A stretch of 64,000 bases of DNA from an uncultured Oscillospiraceae bacterium (GTDB taxonomy: Bacteria; Bacillota; Clostridia; Oscillospirales; Oscillospiraceae). This document shows, one piece after another, positions 18,198-26,695 of this stretch. Location of the stretch: NCBI GenBank assembly GCA_934660965.1, contig CAKUIM010000009.1:5684-69683 (forward strand), given 5' to 3'. The notes beneath the pieces are model-generated. The model worked only from the letters and a program-made list of their open reading frames with translations. It was not told where the DNA came from and searched no databases. Positions within the stretch are counted from its first letter, which is position 1. Every line of letters starts with the position of its first letter. Made by a program: the position numbers and the translations under genes.

Positions 18198-20365
18198 CAG
18201 CTTTCCGCAGGCACCTCCACCGTGCCGGAGGAGCCGAAATAATAGTTCAGGATGTCTGCCGCGATGGATGCCAGCGACCCGCCGGACGCCCCCTTCTCCA
18301 TGACGATACACATGGCAATCTGGGGGTCCTCATAGGGGGCGAACACCACCAGAAGGCCGTTGGTCTCTTTGTTGTCCACACCCGCGCGCAGCTCCGCCGT
18401 GCCCGTCTTGGCCCCCGCCTTCACCGGCAGGGCGCTGAAATACTTGGCGATGGCGGCATTCTGGGTCACCTGATACATGCCCTCCTTCATGGCCTTGAGG
18501 GCGGAGGCACTGATGTCGATGGAGCCGAGCAGCTCCGGCTCGTACTCATAGGTGACGGCGCTGTTGTCGTGGGTGCTCACCGATTGGAGCAGGTGGGCGG
18601 CATAGTGGTCGCCGCCGTTTACCAGGGTGGCAATATAGTTTGCCAGCTGCAGGGGGGTACACTGATTATTTTCCTGGCCGATGGCGGCGGAGGTGATGTT
18701 GCCCTCGTACCAGGTCTGGCCCAGGCTCTCCGAGGTCTCCGGCCCGGCCACCCGGCCCTTGGCGTCGCCGATCTCGATGCCGGTATTCTGCCCCAGGCCG
18801 AACAGGGCGGCGTATTTGTCCAGCCTGGCGATGCCCACCCGGCGGCCCACATCGAAAAAGTACACGTTGCATGAGTCCTTGATGGCCTTCATCAGGTTCT
18901 CCGTGCCGTGGCCGCTGCGCTTCCAGCACCAGGGGGCGTGGCCCCGCCAGCCCTCATAGCGGTACTGCCCGGTGCAGCGGATGGTGTCGTTCGGGGTGAT
19001 GATCCCCTCCATAAGCCCCGCGGTGGCGGTGAGCAGCTTGAAGGTGGAGCCGGGGGCGTACAGGCCGTTGGTGGACCGGTTGAGCATGGGCTGCAGGCGG
19101 TCCTGGAGCAGGTCGTTGAAGTCCTGGGAGTAGGTGGCAAGGTGATAGGTGGGGTAGGAGGCCAGGGCCAGCACCCCGCCGGTCATGTCCACCACCGCGC
19201 AGGCCGCGCCCCCCGACTCCTCCAGGGACTGGGCATGGGCGGCCAGGGCGTTCTCCACCACCTCCTGCAGGCCGATATCCAGCGTCAGCGTCACATTGCC
19301 GCCGGGCACCGGCTCCTCCAGCCACTCCTGGTCGGTGATCTTGCCCTGGTCGCTGCGCTCGATCTCCCGCACGCCGCTTGTGCCGTGGAGGTACTGCTCA
19401 AAGGCCAGCTCCACCCCGCTGCGGCCCACAATGGCGTCGTAGGAATAGCCCAGCTCCTTATACTTCTGCCACATGGCGTCATTGAGATAGGTTCCCGTGG
19501 TGCCCAGCACATGGGCGGCGTAGTCCGTAAAATACTGCCGGGTGGCCACCGACTCCACCTTGACCCCCGCAAGGCCCGCCTCCTTCACCCGGGAGATGAA
19601 GGTGATGTCCACATCGCTTGTGAAGGTGTACTGGGTATATACAACGTCCCGGCTGCGCAGGGCAAGCTCGTAGAGCACCCCCAGCAGCTGCCGCGTCTCG
19701 GCGGATACGCTCTCTCCCTCGGCAAGCTTGATGCCGAAGGACTTGCACATTTTGGCCATCAGGGCCTGGGCATCCAGATAAAAAACGCCGTTGTCCTTGG
19801 GGTTTTCCGCCAGGGGGTTGTCGATCCACTTGTACTTGACCGCCAGCGCCCCCAGGTTTGTAAGCCGCTCTTCTGTGGTGGTGGTCTCCTCTCCGTCCTC
19901 CCCCTCCGCCGTGCGGGTGAAAAGGTAGGTGTACACGTCCTCCCGGGTAAATTCATAGGGGGGTTCGTCCGTGATGGGCAGGTTGTCCGTCCAGCCGAGC
20001 TCCATCTCCCGGCACAGCACCAGCAGCTTTGCGATGGTGTCGTTTTTGTCCTTGCCCATGAGGGAGGTGTCCAGCGTGACCTCATAGTGGAAGCTGTTGG
20101 ACACCAGCACGTTGCCCCGGCTGTCCAGCAGGTCGCCCCGGACAGTGTCCACCGTCTCCTTTTCCTTGATGGTGTAGGAGGCGGTGGTGCGGTAGGCGTC
20201 GCCGTTGCGGATCTGGGTATCATAGAGCACAAAGCCGTACGCCCCCAGCACCAGCGCAAAAACGGCCAGCAGCACAATGCTGCGCCACTTAAACTGCCGG
20301 CTCTCCTGCTCGGTGCGCGCCTCAGGCGGCTCGGCGCTGCCGTATCGCTTGTTTCCCTTACTCAT
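18197..20365 (-). CDS. mrdA: Penicillin-binding protein 2 (MrdA, elongasome transpeptidase)
   Basis: This 722-residue class B PBP has a short cytoplasmic tail, a membrane anchor at about residues 26-47 (WRSIVLLAVFALVLGAYGF), a PBP dimer domain, and a transpeptidase domain with STFK (in APGSTFKLL), SCN (in KDSCNVYFF) and KTG (in AKTGTAEL). It cross-links side-wall peptidoglycan together with a SEDS partner. The ATG at 20365 is preferred, with GGGAG upstream; it overlaps mreD by 8 bases. An in-frame upstream extension is possible but lacks a good ribosome site. A ~55-residue acidic segment around FTRTAEGEDGEETTTTEER is an insertion also seen in clostridial PBP2. Confidence 0.93.
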   Translation of the reverse strand: MSKGNKRYGSAEPPEARTEQESRQFKWRSIVLLAVFALVLGAYGFVLYDTQIRNGDAYRTTASYTIKEKETVDTVRGDLLDSRGNVLVSNSFHYEVTLDTSLMGKDKNDTIAKLLVLCREMELGWTDNLPITDEPPYEFTREDVYTYLFTRTAEGEDGEETTTTEERLTNLGALAVKYKWIDNPLAENPKDNGVFYLDAQALMAKMCKSFGIKLAEGESVSAETRQLLGVLYELALRSRDVVYTQYTFTSDVDITFISRVKEAGLAGVKVESVATRQYFTDYAAHVLGTTGTYLNDAMWQKYKELGYSYDAIVGRSGVELAFEQYLHGTSGVREIERSDQGKITDQEWLEEPVPGGNVTLTLDIGLQEVVENALAAHAQSLEESGGAACAVVDMTGGVLALASYPTYHLATYSQDFNDLLQDRLQPMLNRSTNGLYAPGSTFKLLTATAGLMEGIITPNDTIRCTGQYRYEGWRGHAPWCWKRSGHGTENLMKAIKDSCNVYFFDVGRRVGIARLDKYAALFGLGQNTGIEIGDAKGRVAGPETSESLGQTWYEGNITSAAIGQENNQCTPLQLANYIATLVNGGDHYAAHLLQSVSTHDNSAVTYEYEPELLGSIDISASALKAMKEGMYQVTQNAAIAKYFSALPVKAGAKTGTAELRAGVDNKETNGLLVVFAPYEDPQIAMCIVMEKGASGGSLASIAADILNYYFGSSGTVEVPAES

Positions 20366-20858
20366 AGTAAATTCTCCCATGGTGGATGCAGCAGAACCGG
20401 CACAGGAAGTAGACCGGGGCGGCAAAGGCCGCCGTCCACAGATACTCCGCCCCTGCAACCGACAGCAGCACCCCTGCCGCCGCGCCGCCTATCAGGCGGG
20501 AGAGCACCTCATAGAGCTCCCAGAGCAGCATGGTGCACAGCAGCGCCGGCACAAAGCCCCAGAAATCCCGCCGGAGGACGAACTGGGCCAGCAGGCCGCA
20601 GGCAAGGCCGATGGCCGGCACCACCGCCACCAGGGCGGCACTCCCCCCGGCGGCGTACATCAAAAGTCCGGCGGCCAGGGAGAAGCCCGCGCCGAACACC
20701 GGCCCCTCCAGCACCCCCGCCGCCACCGCCGCCACCGGCAGCAGCAGCGGAATGGCCGGCAGGGACAGGGCGGCGAGCACGTCGTAATTCAAAATGGTCA
20801 GCAGCACAAGCAAAATGCCGTAGACCAGCCATTTCCGGATCCGGTCCCCTCTGGTCAC
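20358..20858 (-). CDS. mreD: Rod shape-determining protein MreD
   Basis: This 166-residue polytopic membrane protein has about five hydrophobic helices across its whole length. It has little sequence conservation, but size, topology and its position directly before mrdA identify MreD of the elongasome. It starts with GTG, supported by GGAGGGACGGGG upstream, and overlaps mrdA by 8 bases. mreB and mreC are not in the window. Confidence 0.82.
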   Translation of the reverse strand: MTRGDRIRKWLVYGILLVLLTILNYDVLAALSLPAIPLLLPVAAVAAGVLEGPVFGAGFSLAAGLLMYAAGGSAALVAVVPAIGLACGLLAQFVLRRDFWGFVPALLCTMLLWELYEVLSRLIGGAAAGVLLSVAGAEYLWTAAFAAPVYFLCRFCCIHHGRIYYE

Positions 20859-20893
20859 ACCCCGTCCCTCCTTCCGGGTCGCTTTTCTTGTTC

Positions 20894-22309
20894 TTACTCC
20901 GCAAGCTCCCCGAACAGCGCCCAGGTGGAGCAGTCGGTAATCCGCAGCGGCACAAAGCTGCCGATGAGGCTCTTGTCACCGCTGAAATGCACCAGCCGCC
21001 CCCCCGGCGTGCGGGCGTTGAGGCTGTAGCGGCTGTCGTCCCCCTCGCCGTCCACAAGGCAGCGCTGCACCGTGCCGATGTAGGCCCGGTGCTTTTCAAG
21101 GGAGATGCTGTTTTGCAGCTCCACCAGGCGGTTGAAGCGCGCGCCCTTTTCCTCCCGGCTGGCCGGGTCGCTCATCTCCGCCGCCGGCGTTCCCTTCCGG
21201 GGGGAGTAGATGAAGGTAAAGAGGGCGTCGAAGCGCACCTGCTCCACCAGCGTCATGGTCTCTTCAAATTCCTCTGCCGTCTCGCCGGGGAAGCCCACGA
21301 TCACGTCGCTTGTCAGCACGATGTCCGGGATGCGCGCGCGCAGCGCCGCCACCTTGGCCAGATATTCCTCCCGGGTATAGCGCCGGTTCATGGCCCGCAG
21401 CACCCGGGTGCTGCCCGACTGGAAGGGCAGGTGCAGGCAGGGGGCCACCTTTTCGCACGCGGCCATGGCGCCGAAAAGGTCGTCGGTGGCGTCCTTGGGG
21501 TGGCTGGTCATAAAGCGCAGCACAAATTCCCCGGGTATGGCATTGGCCCGCCGCAGCAGCGCCGGGAAATCCACGCCGCCGGGCAAATCCTTGCCGTAGG
21601 AATTTACATTCTGCCCGAGAAGGGTGATGTCCTTGTAGCCCTGGCGGACCAGTTCCGCGATCTCGCCGAGGATAAGCTCCGGCTCCCGGCTGCGCTCCCG
21701 CCCGCGGACGTAGGGCACGATGCAGTAGGAGCAGAAATTATTGCACCCGTACATGATGGACACCCACGCCTTCACCGTGCCCGAGCGGCGCACCGGCAGA
21801 CCCTCGGCGATGGCGCCGTCGGAGGCCTCCGTCTCAAACACCCGCCCCCGGCGCAGGTAGATCCGCCGCAAAAACTCCGGGAATCGCCACAGGGCATGGG
21901 GCCCGAACACCAAATCCACATGCCGGTAGGACTCCCGCAGCCGCTCCACCACATGGGGCTCCTGTGCCATGCAGCCGCACAGGCAGATGATCTGATCGGG
22001 GTTGCGCCGCTTGCCGTGGACCAGGGCGCCCACATTGCCGAACACCCGCTGCTCGGCGTGCTCCCGGATGGCGCAGGTGTTGATGACGATGACATCCGCG
22101 CCCTCGTCGGTGTCGGTAATCTCATAGCCCATCTCGGTGAGCATGCCGCGGATGAGCTCCGAATCTGCCTCGTTCTGCTGGCAGCCGTAGGTATCTACAT
22201 AAGCCCGGGGCACGCGCGCAAGCTGGCTGTTGAGCCCGCGCACCTCTTCGCAGTATTCCCGCTGGCGCTGAATGTCCTGCGCCGGAATGACCGGGGTCTT
22301 TCTCTCCAA
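20894..22309 (-). CDS. miaB: tRNA-2-methylthio-N6-dimethylallyladenosine synthase MiaB
   Basis: This 471-residue radical-SAM methylthiotransferase has an N-terminal UPF0004 domain with cluster cysteines in DTYGCQQNEADSE, INTCAIREHAEQR and CLCGCMAQ, the radical SAM motif CNNFCSYC, and a C-terminal TRAM domain (about 400-465). It adds the methylthio group to i6A37 of tRNAs. TTG 22309 is preferred as start because GGAGG lies 7 bases upstream; a longer upstream frame would run into the promoter. It is first in the operon miaB-mreD-mrdA. Confidence 0.93.
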   Translation of the reverse strand: MERKTPVIPAQDIQRQREYCEEVRGLNSQLARVPRAYVDTYGCQQNEADSELIRGMLTEMGYEITDTDEGADVIVINTCAIREHAEQRVFGNVGALVHGKRRNPDQIICLCGCMAQEPHVVERLRESYRHVDLVFGPHALWRFPEFLRRIYLRRGRVFETEASDGAIAEGLPVRRSGTVKAWVSIMYGCNNFCSYCIVPYVRGRERSREPELILGEIAELVRQGYKDITLLGQNVNSYGKDLPGGVDFPALLRRANAIPGEFVLRFMTSHPKDATDDLFGAMAACEKVAPCLHLPFQSGSTRVLRAMNRRYTREEYLAKVAALRARIPDIVLTSDVIVGFPGETAEEFEETMTLVEQVRFDALFTFIYSPRKGTPAAEMSDPASREEKGARFNRLVELQNSISLEKHRAYIGTVQRCLVDGEGDDSRYSLNARTPGGRLVHFSGDKSLIGSFVPLRITDCSTWALFGELAE

Positions 22310-22380
22310 GGGTATCCCTCCAGAATGATCTCGCATTGCCTTGCCGGGGGCCGGAAAAGCCCACACCCCCAGTTTGATAC

Positions 22381-22409
22381 ATTGTAGCATGCTTTGCCCC
22401 CCAGGGCAA
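22381..22409 (-). promoter_or_regulatory. Sigma-A promoter of miaB-mreD-mrdA
   Basis: On the minus strand TTGCCC (22409-22404), a 17-base spacer and TACAAT (22386-22381) lie about 70 bases before the miaB start. Confidence 0.75.
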
Positions 22410-22428
22410 GCCAAAACCGCGCAAAGAA

Positions 22429-22470
22429 GGGCCTGACGCCCTCCCCTCCTCCGGGGAATGCGTCAGGCCC
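22429..22470 (-). terminator. Terminator after ferredoxin-nitroreductase gene
   Basis: GGGCCTGACGC (22429-22439) is inverted perfectly at 22460-22470, with an inner CCCC/GGGG stem between. On the minus strand TTCTTT follows; on the plus strand ATTTTC. Confidence 0.82.
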
Positions 22471-22498
22471 ATTTTCTGTCCCGCCAGCCTGGGCAGGT

Positions 22499-23311
22499 TT
22501 ACATAAATTGAGTCTTCCGGGGCTTGCGGGGGGTGGTGCGGAAGTAGCGCACCGCCGGGTAGCCCATGGCCAGGGTACACACCACGTGCCGGCCCTCCTC
22601 CAGGCCCAGGGCCTGGCGCAGGGTGGGGTCGTACTCGGCGGCAGCGCGGAAGAAGCCGATGTACACGCACCCCAATCCCAGGGCGTTGGCCATCAGCTCC
22701 GCCTTGGAGGCGGTAATGGCCGGGTCAATCTCGTTGGTGCCGGTAAAGACCAGCACCGTGGGCGCGCCGAAGAACAGCCGGTCCAGCCCCTGCTCCTCAT
22801 ACTGCCCCTCCATCTCGAAAAAGCGCTGGGCATAGCGGGCCTGGGAGTGGCTCAATTCCTCTGCGTGCCGGAGCATCTCGCCGCCCAGGTCGTGCAGGGC
22901 CTTGAGGGCGCGGCGGGTGAACTCATCCAGCCGGTCCTGCAAGACGATGAACTCTACATCCTGGGCGTTGGAACCGGTGGGGGAGAACCGCGCGGCCTCA
23001 AGAATGGGCACAATTTTCTCCCGCTCCACCTGCTTTTTCTGGAACTGACGCACTGAGCGGCGGCTGCGGATGGCCATCATCAGCTTGTCCGGGTCCAGGG
23101 CGCCCCCATCCTTGGGGATGGGCAGTACCTCGCTCTGGTCGTAGCCCTCCATGGTCACCGCCCCGGTGGGGCACACGCATACGCAGTGGCCGCACTCAAA
23201 GCAGTTGCCCAACACACGGGCCTTGCCGTCCTCCAGGCAAATGCGGGACATGGTGCAGTCGCGCACGCAGCTGCCGCAGCCGACACATTTTTCCAGGTCA
23301 ATTTGAACCAT
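22499..23311 (-). CDS. Ferredoxin-nitroreductase fusion (4Fe-4S plus FMN nitroreductase)
   Basis: This 270-residue protein begins with two 4Fe-4S motifs, CVGCGSCVRDC (residues 9-19) and CFECGHCVCVCP (about 37-48), followed by a nitroreductase domain (about 75-260) with SRRSVRQFQ (FMN phosphate binding) and NALGLGCVYIGFF. Such fusions pass electrons from ferredoxin clusters to FMN for reduction of quinones, nitro compounds or unknown substrates. GGGAGAAT-type ribosome site lies before the ATG. It is 30 bases downstream of the iron alcohol dehydrogenase and probably in the same transcript. Confidence 0.9.
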   Translation of the reverse strand: MVQIDLEKCVGCGSCVRDCTMSRICLEDGKARVLGNCFECGHCVCVCPTGAVTMEGYDQSEVLPIPKDGGALDPDKLMMAIRSRRSVRQFQKKQVEREKIVPILEAARFSPTGSNAQDVEFIVLQDRLDEFTRRALKALHDLGGEMLRHAEELSHSQARYAQRFFEMEGQYEEQGLDRLFFGAPTVLVFTGTNEIDPAITASKAELMANALGLGCVYIGFFRAAAEYDPTLRQALGLEEGRHVVCTLAMGYPAVRYFRTTPRKPRKTQFM

Positions 23312-23341
23312 AATGGATTCTCCCTTTCCTTGCTGACAAGC

Positions 23342-24448
23342 TTAAAGAATGTTCAGACTGCTCTCGTAGAGCGCCTGGATTTCCGCCTCCGTGGGGACGG
23401 CCACGCTCTTGGCCACGTTCCCCGTGGGGGCGGCCAGATGGGCATAGGCGGCCGTCTCATCCCGGGTGATGCTCTCCCGCTCTCCCAGCAGCCGCGCCAT
23501 CGCCTTGGAGAGGGCGCGCCCATCGGCGCAGCCGCAGGCAGCGAGGGCCAGGGCCGCCCGCTCCGGGGCACGCGCCGCACAGAACTCAACAAACGCCCCC
23601 AGCAGCAGGCCGTTGGCCCGGCCGTGCTCGATGCCGTGGTGATAGGTCAGGGGATAGCCCATGGCGTGACCCGCCACGGTGCTGGTGCCCGAAATGACCA
23701 TGCCGCCAAGGGTGGAGGCCAGCATCAGGCTGTCCCGCTGCTCCGGGGTGAGCCCGTCCCGCTCCAGGGCGTCAAAGCAGGCGGCGATGCGCCGGCAGCC
23801 CTCGATGGCCAGGGCATCGCTGATGCCGCAGGCCTGGCGGGACAGCAGCCCCTCCACGCAGTGGGACAGGGCGTCAATGGCGGTGTTCACCGTCACCCGG
23901 CGGGGCAGGCGGTCGGTGTAGCCTCCGTCCAGATAGGCAAGGCGGGGGAAGAGCTGGGGCCCCAGCAGGGACGTCTTGGTCTGGGCGGCGTCGTTTGTGA
24001 GCACCGCGTACTGGGTGACCTCGCTGCCGGTGCCGCTGGTGGTGGGGATGCACACGATGGGGAGGGCCGGGCGGTCCCCGATGCCGGCAAACAGCTGCTC
24101 CCGGGGAATGTCCCCAGCGGCAAGCAGGGCGATGGCCTTGGCGGTGTCCATGGGGGAGCCGCCGCCGATGGCCGCCACAAAGTCCGCCCCGGCGGCCCGG
24201 GCCGCGGCGGCGCCGGCATAGACCGAGTCCACCGTGGGGTTGGGCACCGCCCCGTCAAATACCGTATAGCCCTGGCCGTTTGCCGCAAGGGCGGCGGTCA
24301 GGTCGTCAAGGGCGCCGGTAGATTTGGCCGAGTGTGCGCCGGTGACGATCAGGGCATGGCGGCCCAGGGCCTTCATAGCCTCTCCCTGGCCGCGCACGCA
24401 GCCCCGGCCGGAGAACACCCGGGTGGGCATATAAAAGGCTCCCTGCAT
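23342..24448 (-). CDS. Iron-containing alcohol dehydrogenase
   Basis: This 368-residue type III (Fe-ADH) protein has the NAD-binding GGGSPMDTAKAIAL, the TTSGTGSEVT motif, and iron ligands expected at Asp/His in NTAIDALSHCVEG and GHAMGYPLTYHHGIEHG. It interconverts alcohols with aldehydes or ketones; the substrate is not evident. The ATG at 24448 has AAGGAG nine bases upstream, so the in-frame ATG a few codons earlier and the longer frame are less likely. It is first in a two-gene unit with the nitroreductase. Confidence 0.9.
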   Translation of the reverse strand: MQGAFYMPTRVFSGRGCVRGQGEAMKALGRHALIVTGAHSAKSTGALDDLTAALAANGQGYTVFDGAVPNPTVDSVYAGAAAARAAGADFVAAIGGGSPMDTAKAIALLAAGDIPREQLFAGIGDRPALPIVCIPTTSGTGSEVTQYAVLTNDAAQTKTSLLGPQLFPRLAYLDGGYTDRLPRRVTVNTAIDALSHCVEGLLSRQACGISDALAIEGCRRIAACFDALERDGLTPEQRDSLMLASTLGGMVISGTSTVAGHAMGYPLTYHHGIEHGRANGLLLGAFVEFCAARAPERAALALAACGCADGRALSKAMARLLGERESITRDETAAYAHLAAPTGNVAKSVAVPTEAEIQALYESSLNIL

Positions 24449-24563
24449 GCTCGTCATCTCCTTTTCTCTGGCTGCGGCGGGTCCTTGGGGCGCGGGAAAC
24501 ACCCCCGTCCGCCCCTCGCGCGGGGAAAGTTTTCCCGCCGCAGCACTTTTATGTTCTGATATT

Positions 24564-24622
24564 CACTATCCTTGCCAAGTGATAGTGTATTATATAATAG
24601 TGTAGCACAATTTTACCGGCAA
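24564..24622 (-). promoter_or_regulatory. AT-rich promoter and dyad upstream of iron alcohol dehydrogenase
   Basis: On the minus strand TTGCCG (24622-24617), a 17-base spacer and TATTAT (24599-24594) form a plausible promoter, overlapping a perfect TATAAT. Just downstream, CACTATC (24564-24570) and GATAGTG (24581-24587) form a 7-bp inverted repeat with a 10-base gap, a likely operator. No adjacent regulator gene is seen. Confidence 0.5.
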
Positions 24623-24671
24623 GTTCAAGAGCCTATCTCACCCAAAAGCCTGCCATTGGGGCAGCACAAGA

Positions 24672-24703
24672 GGCACAGACCGCCCAAAAGGGCGGCCTGC
24701 GCC
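24672..24703 (-). terminator. Hairpin after the 3' part of pdaB
   Basis: A 14-bp stem with G-U pairs (24672-24685 with 24690-24703, loop AAAA/TTTT) lies 27 bases downstream of the pdaB stop on the minus strand. The following T-run is weak on that strand. Confidence 0.6.
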
Positions 24704-24730
24704 TTTTGCGCTTAGCTTCCGCAGCGTCCC

Positions 24731-24966
24731 TCATCCGGCGGGGCACTGCCGCCCGGTGTGGTCGATGGTGTACTCCCCCTTCAGGATCAGCTGGGAGATG
24801 GGCACAAACGTATAGCCGTCCTGAAGCAGTGCCTCGATGATACCGGGCAGGGCCTCCGGCGTGTGCTTGGCGGCGTTGTGGAAGAGGACGATGGACCCCG
24901 GCTGCACCCGGCTTGTCACCCGCTTGGTGATCTCGGCGGCGGAGAGATCCTTCCAGTCCAGGCTAT
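24731..24966 (-). pseudogene. pdaB: 3' part of interrupted pdaB (spore polysaccharide deacetylase)
   Basis: This minus-strand segment encodes the C-terminal 77 residues of a PdaB-type polysaccharide deacetylase, starting at SLDWKDLSAAE, through the last catalytic motif in PGSIVLFHNAAKH, to the stop. Upstream of it the frame runs into unrelated element sequence with no ribosome site. It joins in frame to the N-terminal part at 35754-36294: DVD is regenerated at the junction, giving WDVDSLDWK, a conserved motif of this family. It is therefore the 3' exon-like part of one gene split by the inserted element, not an independent decayed gene. No damage is visible in either half. Confidence 0.92.
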
Positions 24967-24991
24967 CCCCGCCGGCAGCGCCTGCAAGGCC
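24943..24991. repeat. Left attachment site of the element (chromosomal half-site, TC core, element arm)
   Basis: The core dinucleotide TC is at 24966-24967. Inside the element the 18-bp arm GGCAGCGCCTGCAAGGCC is at 24974-24991, 6 bases from the core. Outside it, the chromosomal half-site includes CCTTCCAGT (24949-24957), 8 bases from the core. The same layout, inverted, is at the right end. Confidence 0.85.
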
Positions 24992-25035
24992 CCGCGGCGG
25001 CGGCCTTTCCCGGCGGCGCGGCCCCTCGTCCCCGG

Positions 25036-25064
25036 GCATAAGCGCCCCCCTCGGCGCATATCCT
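25036..25064 (+). promoter_or_regulatory. Possible sporulation (sigma-E-like) promoter of the recombinase
   Basis: GCATAAG (25036-25042), a 14-base spacer and CATATCCT (25057-25064) resemble the sigma-E pattern (KMATATT, 14-15 bases, CATACAHT) with 5/7 and 6/8 matches. No sigma-A promoter is visible in this GC-rich left end. Chance resemblance is possible. Confidence 0.35.
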
Positions 25065-25086
25065 CTACGGAAAGGGGGCGCAGGCC

Positions 25087-25206
25087 TTGCAGATCGTCAA
25101 CACCTACCTCACCGCCGACCCCGGGCAGCGCCAAGCCAAGCTGGAGGTACTTTACCGCCGCTGCCTTGCCCTGCTGCGCCGCCGGGGCAGGGCGGGCGCA
25201 CCGTGA
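25087..25206 (+). CDS. Possible 39-residue protein upstream of the recombinase
   Basis: A TTG at 25087 with AAAGGGGG nine bases upstream opens a 39-residue frame. The stop overlaps the recombinase GTG start as GTGA, suggesting coupling. The product is basic (LYRRCLALLRRRGR near the end) and matches nothing I recognise. The frame remains open upstream to 25042, so a non-standard start or a decayed longer gene is possible. A small basic protein beside a serine recombinase could be a directionality factor, but that is speculation from position. Confidence 0.4.
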   Translation: MQIVNTYLTADPGQRQAKLEVLYRRCLALLRRRGRAGAP

Positions 25207-26618
25207 ACGCCATCTACGCCCGGCAGTCGGTGGAGAAGAAGGACAGCCTCTCCATCGAAAGCCAGGTGGAGCTGTGCCGCCGCTTCGCCGGGGAGGACGC
25301 CCTGGTGTTCGAGGACCGGGGCTTTTCCGGCAAAAATGTCAACCGCCCCGCCTTCTCCCGGCTGCTGCTGGCGGTGGAGGAGGGGCAGGTGGGCAAGCTC
25401 TTCGTCTACCGGCTGGACCGGTTCAGCCGCTCCATCGCGGACTTCAGCCGCCTGTGGGAGCTTCTGGAGCGCCGGGGGGTGGAGTTCCTCTCCGCCACCG
25501 AGCAGTTTGACACCTCCTCCCCCATGGGCCGGGCCATGCTGCATATCGTGCTGGTCTTTGCCCAGCTGGAGCGGGAGACCACCGCCGCCCGGGTGCGGGA
25601 CAACTACCTCCACCGCTTTGCCCTTGGCCAGTGGCCCGGCGGCCCGGCCCCCTACGGCTTCCGGCTTTCCAAATGCCGGGAGGGGGGCCGACGGGTGTCC
25701 ACCCTGACCCCGGATGACCGGGCGGACACGGTGCGCGCTATCTTCCGGCGCTATGCCCAGCCCGAGGTATCCCTGCGCGCCCTGGCCCGCTCCCTCACCG
25801 ACGGCGGCGTTCCCGGCCCGCGGCAGGGCCCATGGGACAGTGCGGGACTGTCCCGGCTGCTGCGCAGCCCCGCCTATGTCCGGGCGGATGAGGACGTGTA
25901 CTGGCACTACCTTGCCCAGGGCCTTACCGCCCAGCAGGGACCGGAGGCCTTCGACGGCGTTCACGCCTGCGCCGTCCTGGGCCGGCGCAGCGGCGGGGGC
26001 AGCACGGTGTCGGTCTCCAATCACGAGGGCCTTGTGGACGCCCCCCTCTGGCTTGCTGTCCAGGAAAAGCTGCGCCAGAACCGGCAGCTCGGCCGCAGCA
26101 GCGCCGGCGCCCACTCCTGGCTCACCGGCCTGCTCAAGTGCGCCGGGTGCGGCTACGCCGTGCGCATCAGCCGGGACGGTCGCTCCGGCCGGTTCTACCT
26201 CTCCTGCTCCGGCCGCTCCAACCGCGCGGTGTGCAGCCGCACCATCCCCCTTGACCTGCGCGCGCTGGAGGATGCCGTGGCCGATGAAATTACCGCGCTG
26301 CTCGCCCAGTGCCCGCCGGACGAGCCCGCCTTCGATGCCGGGGCGGACGCCGCCCTCCTCGCCCTGGACGAAAGGATTGCCCGGCTGCTTGCCGCCCTCT
26401 CGGAGAGCAGCGCCGTCTCCGCCGCCTACATCTCCGGCGAGATTGACCGCCTGCACCAACAGCGGCGCGCCGTTCTCGAGCGCGCCGCCCCCGCGCCCCG
26501 TGCCGCCCCCCTCTCCTTTGCCGCCCTGTGCCGCGACGAAAAGCGCCTGGTGGCCGGGGTGCTCATCGACCGCATCCTCCTGGACGGCGAGCAGGTCAAC
26601 ATTCTCTGGAAGCTGTAG
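25203..26618 (+). CDS. Serine recombinase (resolvase/invertase N-terminus, recombinase and zinc-ribbon domains)
   Basis: This 471-residue large-type serine recombinase has the catalytic Ser9 in YARQSVEK, conserved arginines in YRLDRFSRS (70-78), and the helix QFDTSSPMGRAMLHIVLVFAQLERE typical of the resolvase domain (1-140). The recombinase domain (about 150-270) is followed by a zinc ribbon with Cys313, 316, 335 and 344, and a helical C-terminus (about 360-445). The start is GTG 25203. It lies about 240 bases from the left end of the element and points inward. It should cut and rejoin the att sites at TC/GA. SpoIVCA of the Bacillus skin element is in the same superfamily. Confidence 0.93.
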   Translation: MNAIYARQSVEKKDSLSIESQVELCRRFAGEDALVFEDRGFSGKNVNRPAFSRLLLAVEEGQVGKLFVYRLDRFSRSIADFSRLWELLERRGVEFLSATEQFDTSSPMGRAMLHIVLVFAQLERETTAARVRDNYLHRFALGQWPGGPAPYGFRLSKCREGGRRVSTLTPDDRADTVRAIFRRYAQPEVSLRALARSLTDGGVPGPRQGPWDSAGLSRLLRSPAYVRADEDVYWHYLAQGLTAQQGPEAFDGVHACAVLGRRSGGGSTVSVSNHEGLVDAPLWLAVQEKLRQNRQLGRSSAGAHSWLTGLLKCAGCGYAVRISRDGRSGRFYLSCSGRSNRAVCSRTIPLDLRALEDAVADEITALLAQCPPDEPAFDAGADAALLALDERIARLLAALSESSAVSAAYISGEIDRLHQQRRAVLERAAPAPRAAPLSFAALCRDEKRLVAGVLIDRILLDGEQVNILWKL

Positions 26619-26695
26619 CGGCAGTACACCCTCCGGCGGCGCAGGCCGGGCCGCTCCGGTAGCGCCCCCGGCAGAACTCCGCACCCTCCGGGCAT

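Noticed and set aside
18908..22387. Open frame of about 1,160 codons on the plus strand opposite mrdA, mreD and miaB
   Set aside because: Same GC-rich antisense artefact; the true genes are on the minus strand with ribosome sites and conserved motifs.
24731..25039. The C-terminal deacetylase segment as an independent 102-residue gene
   Set aside because: Its first ~25 residues come from element DNA, no ribosome site is present, and it begins mid-domain. It is the 3' part of pdaB.
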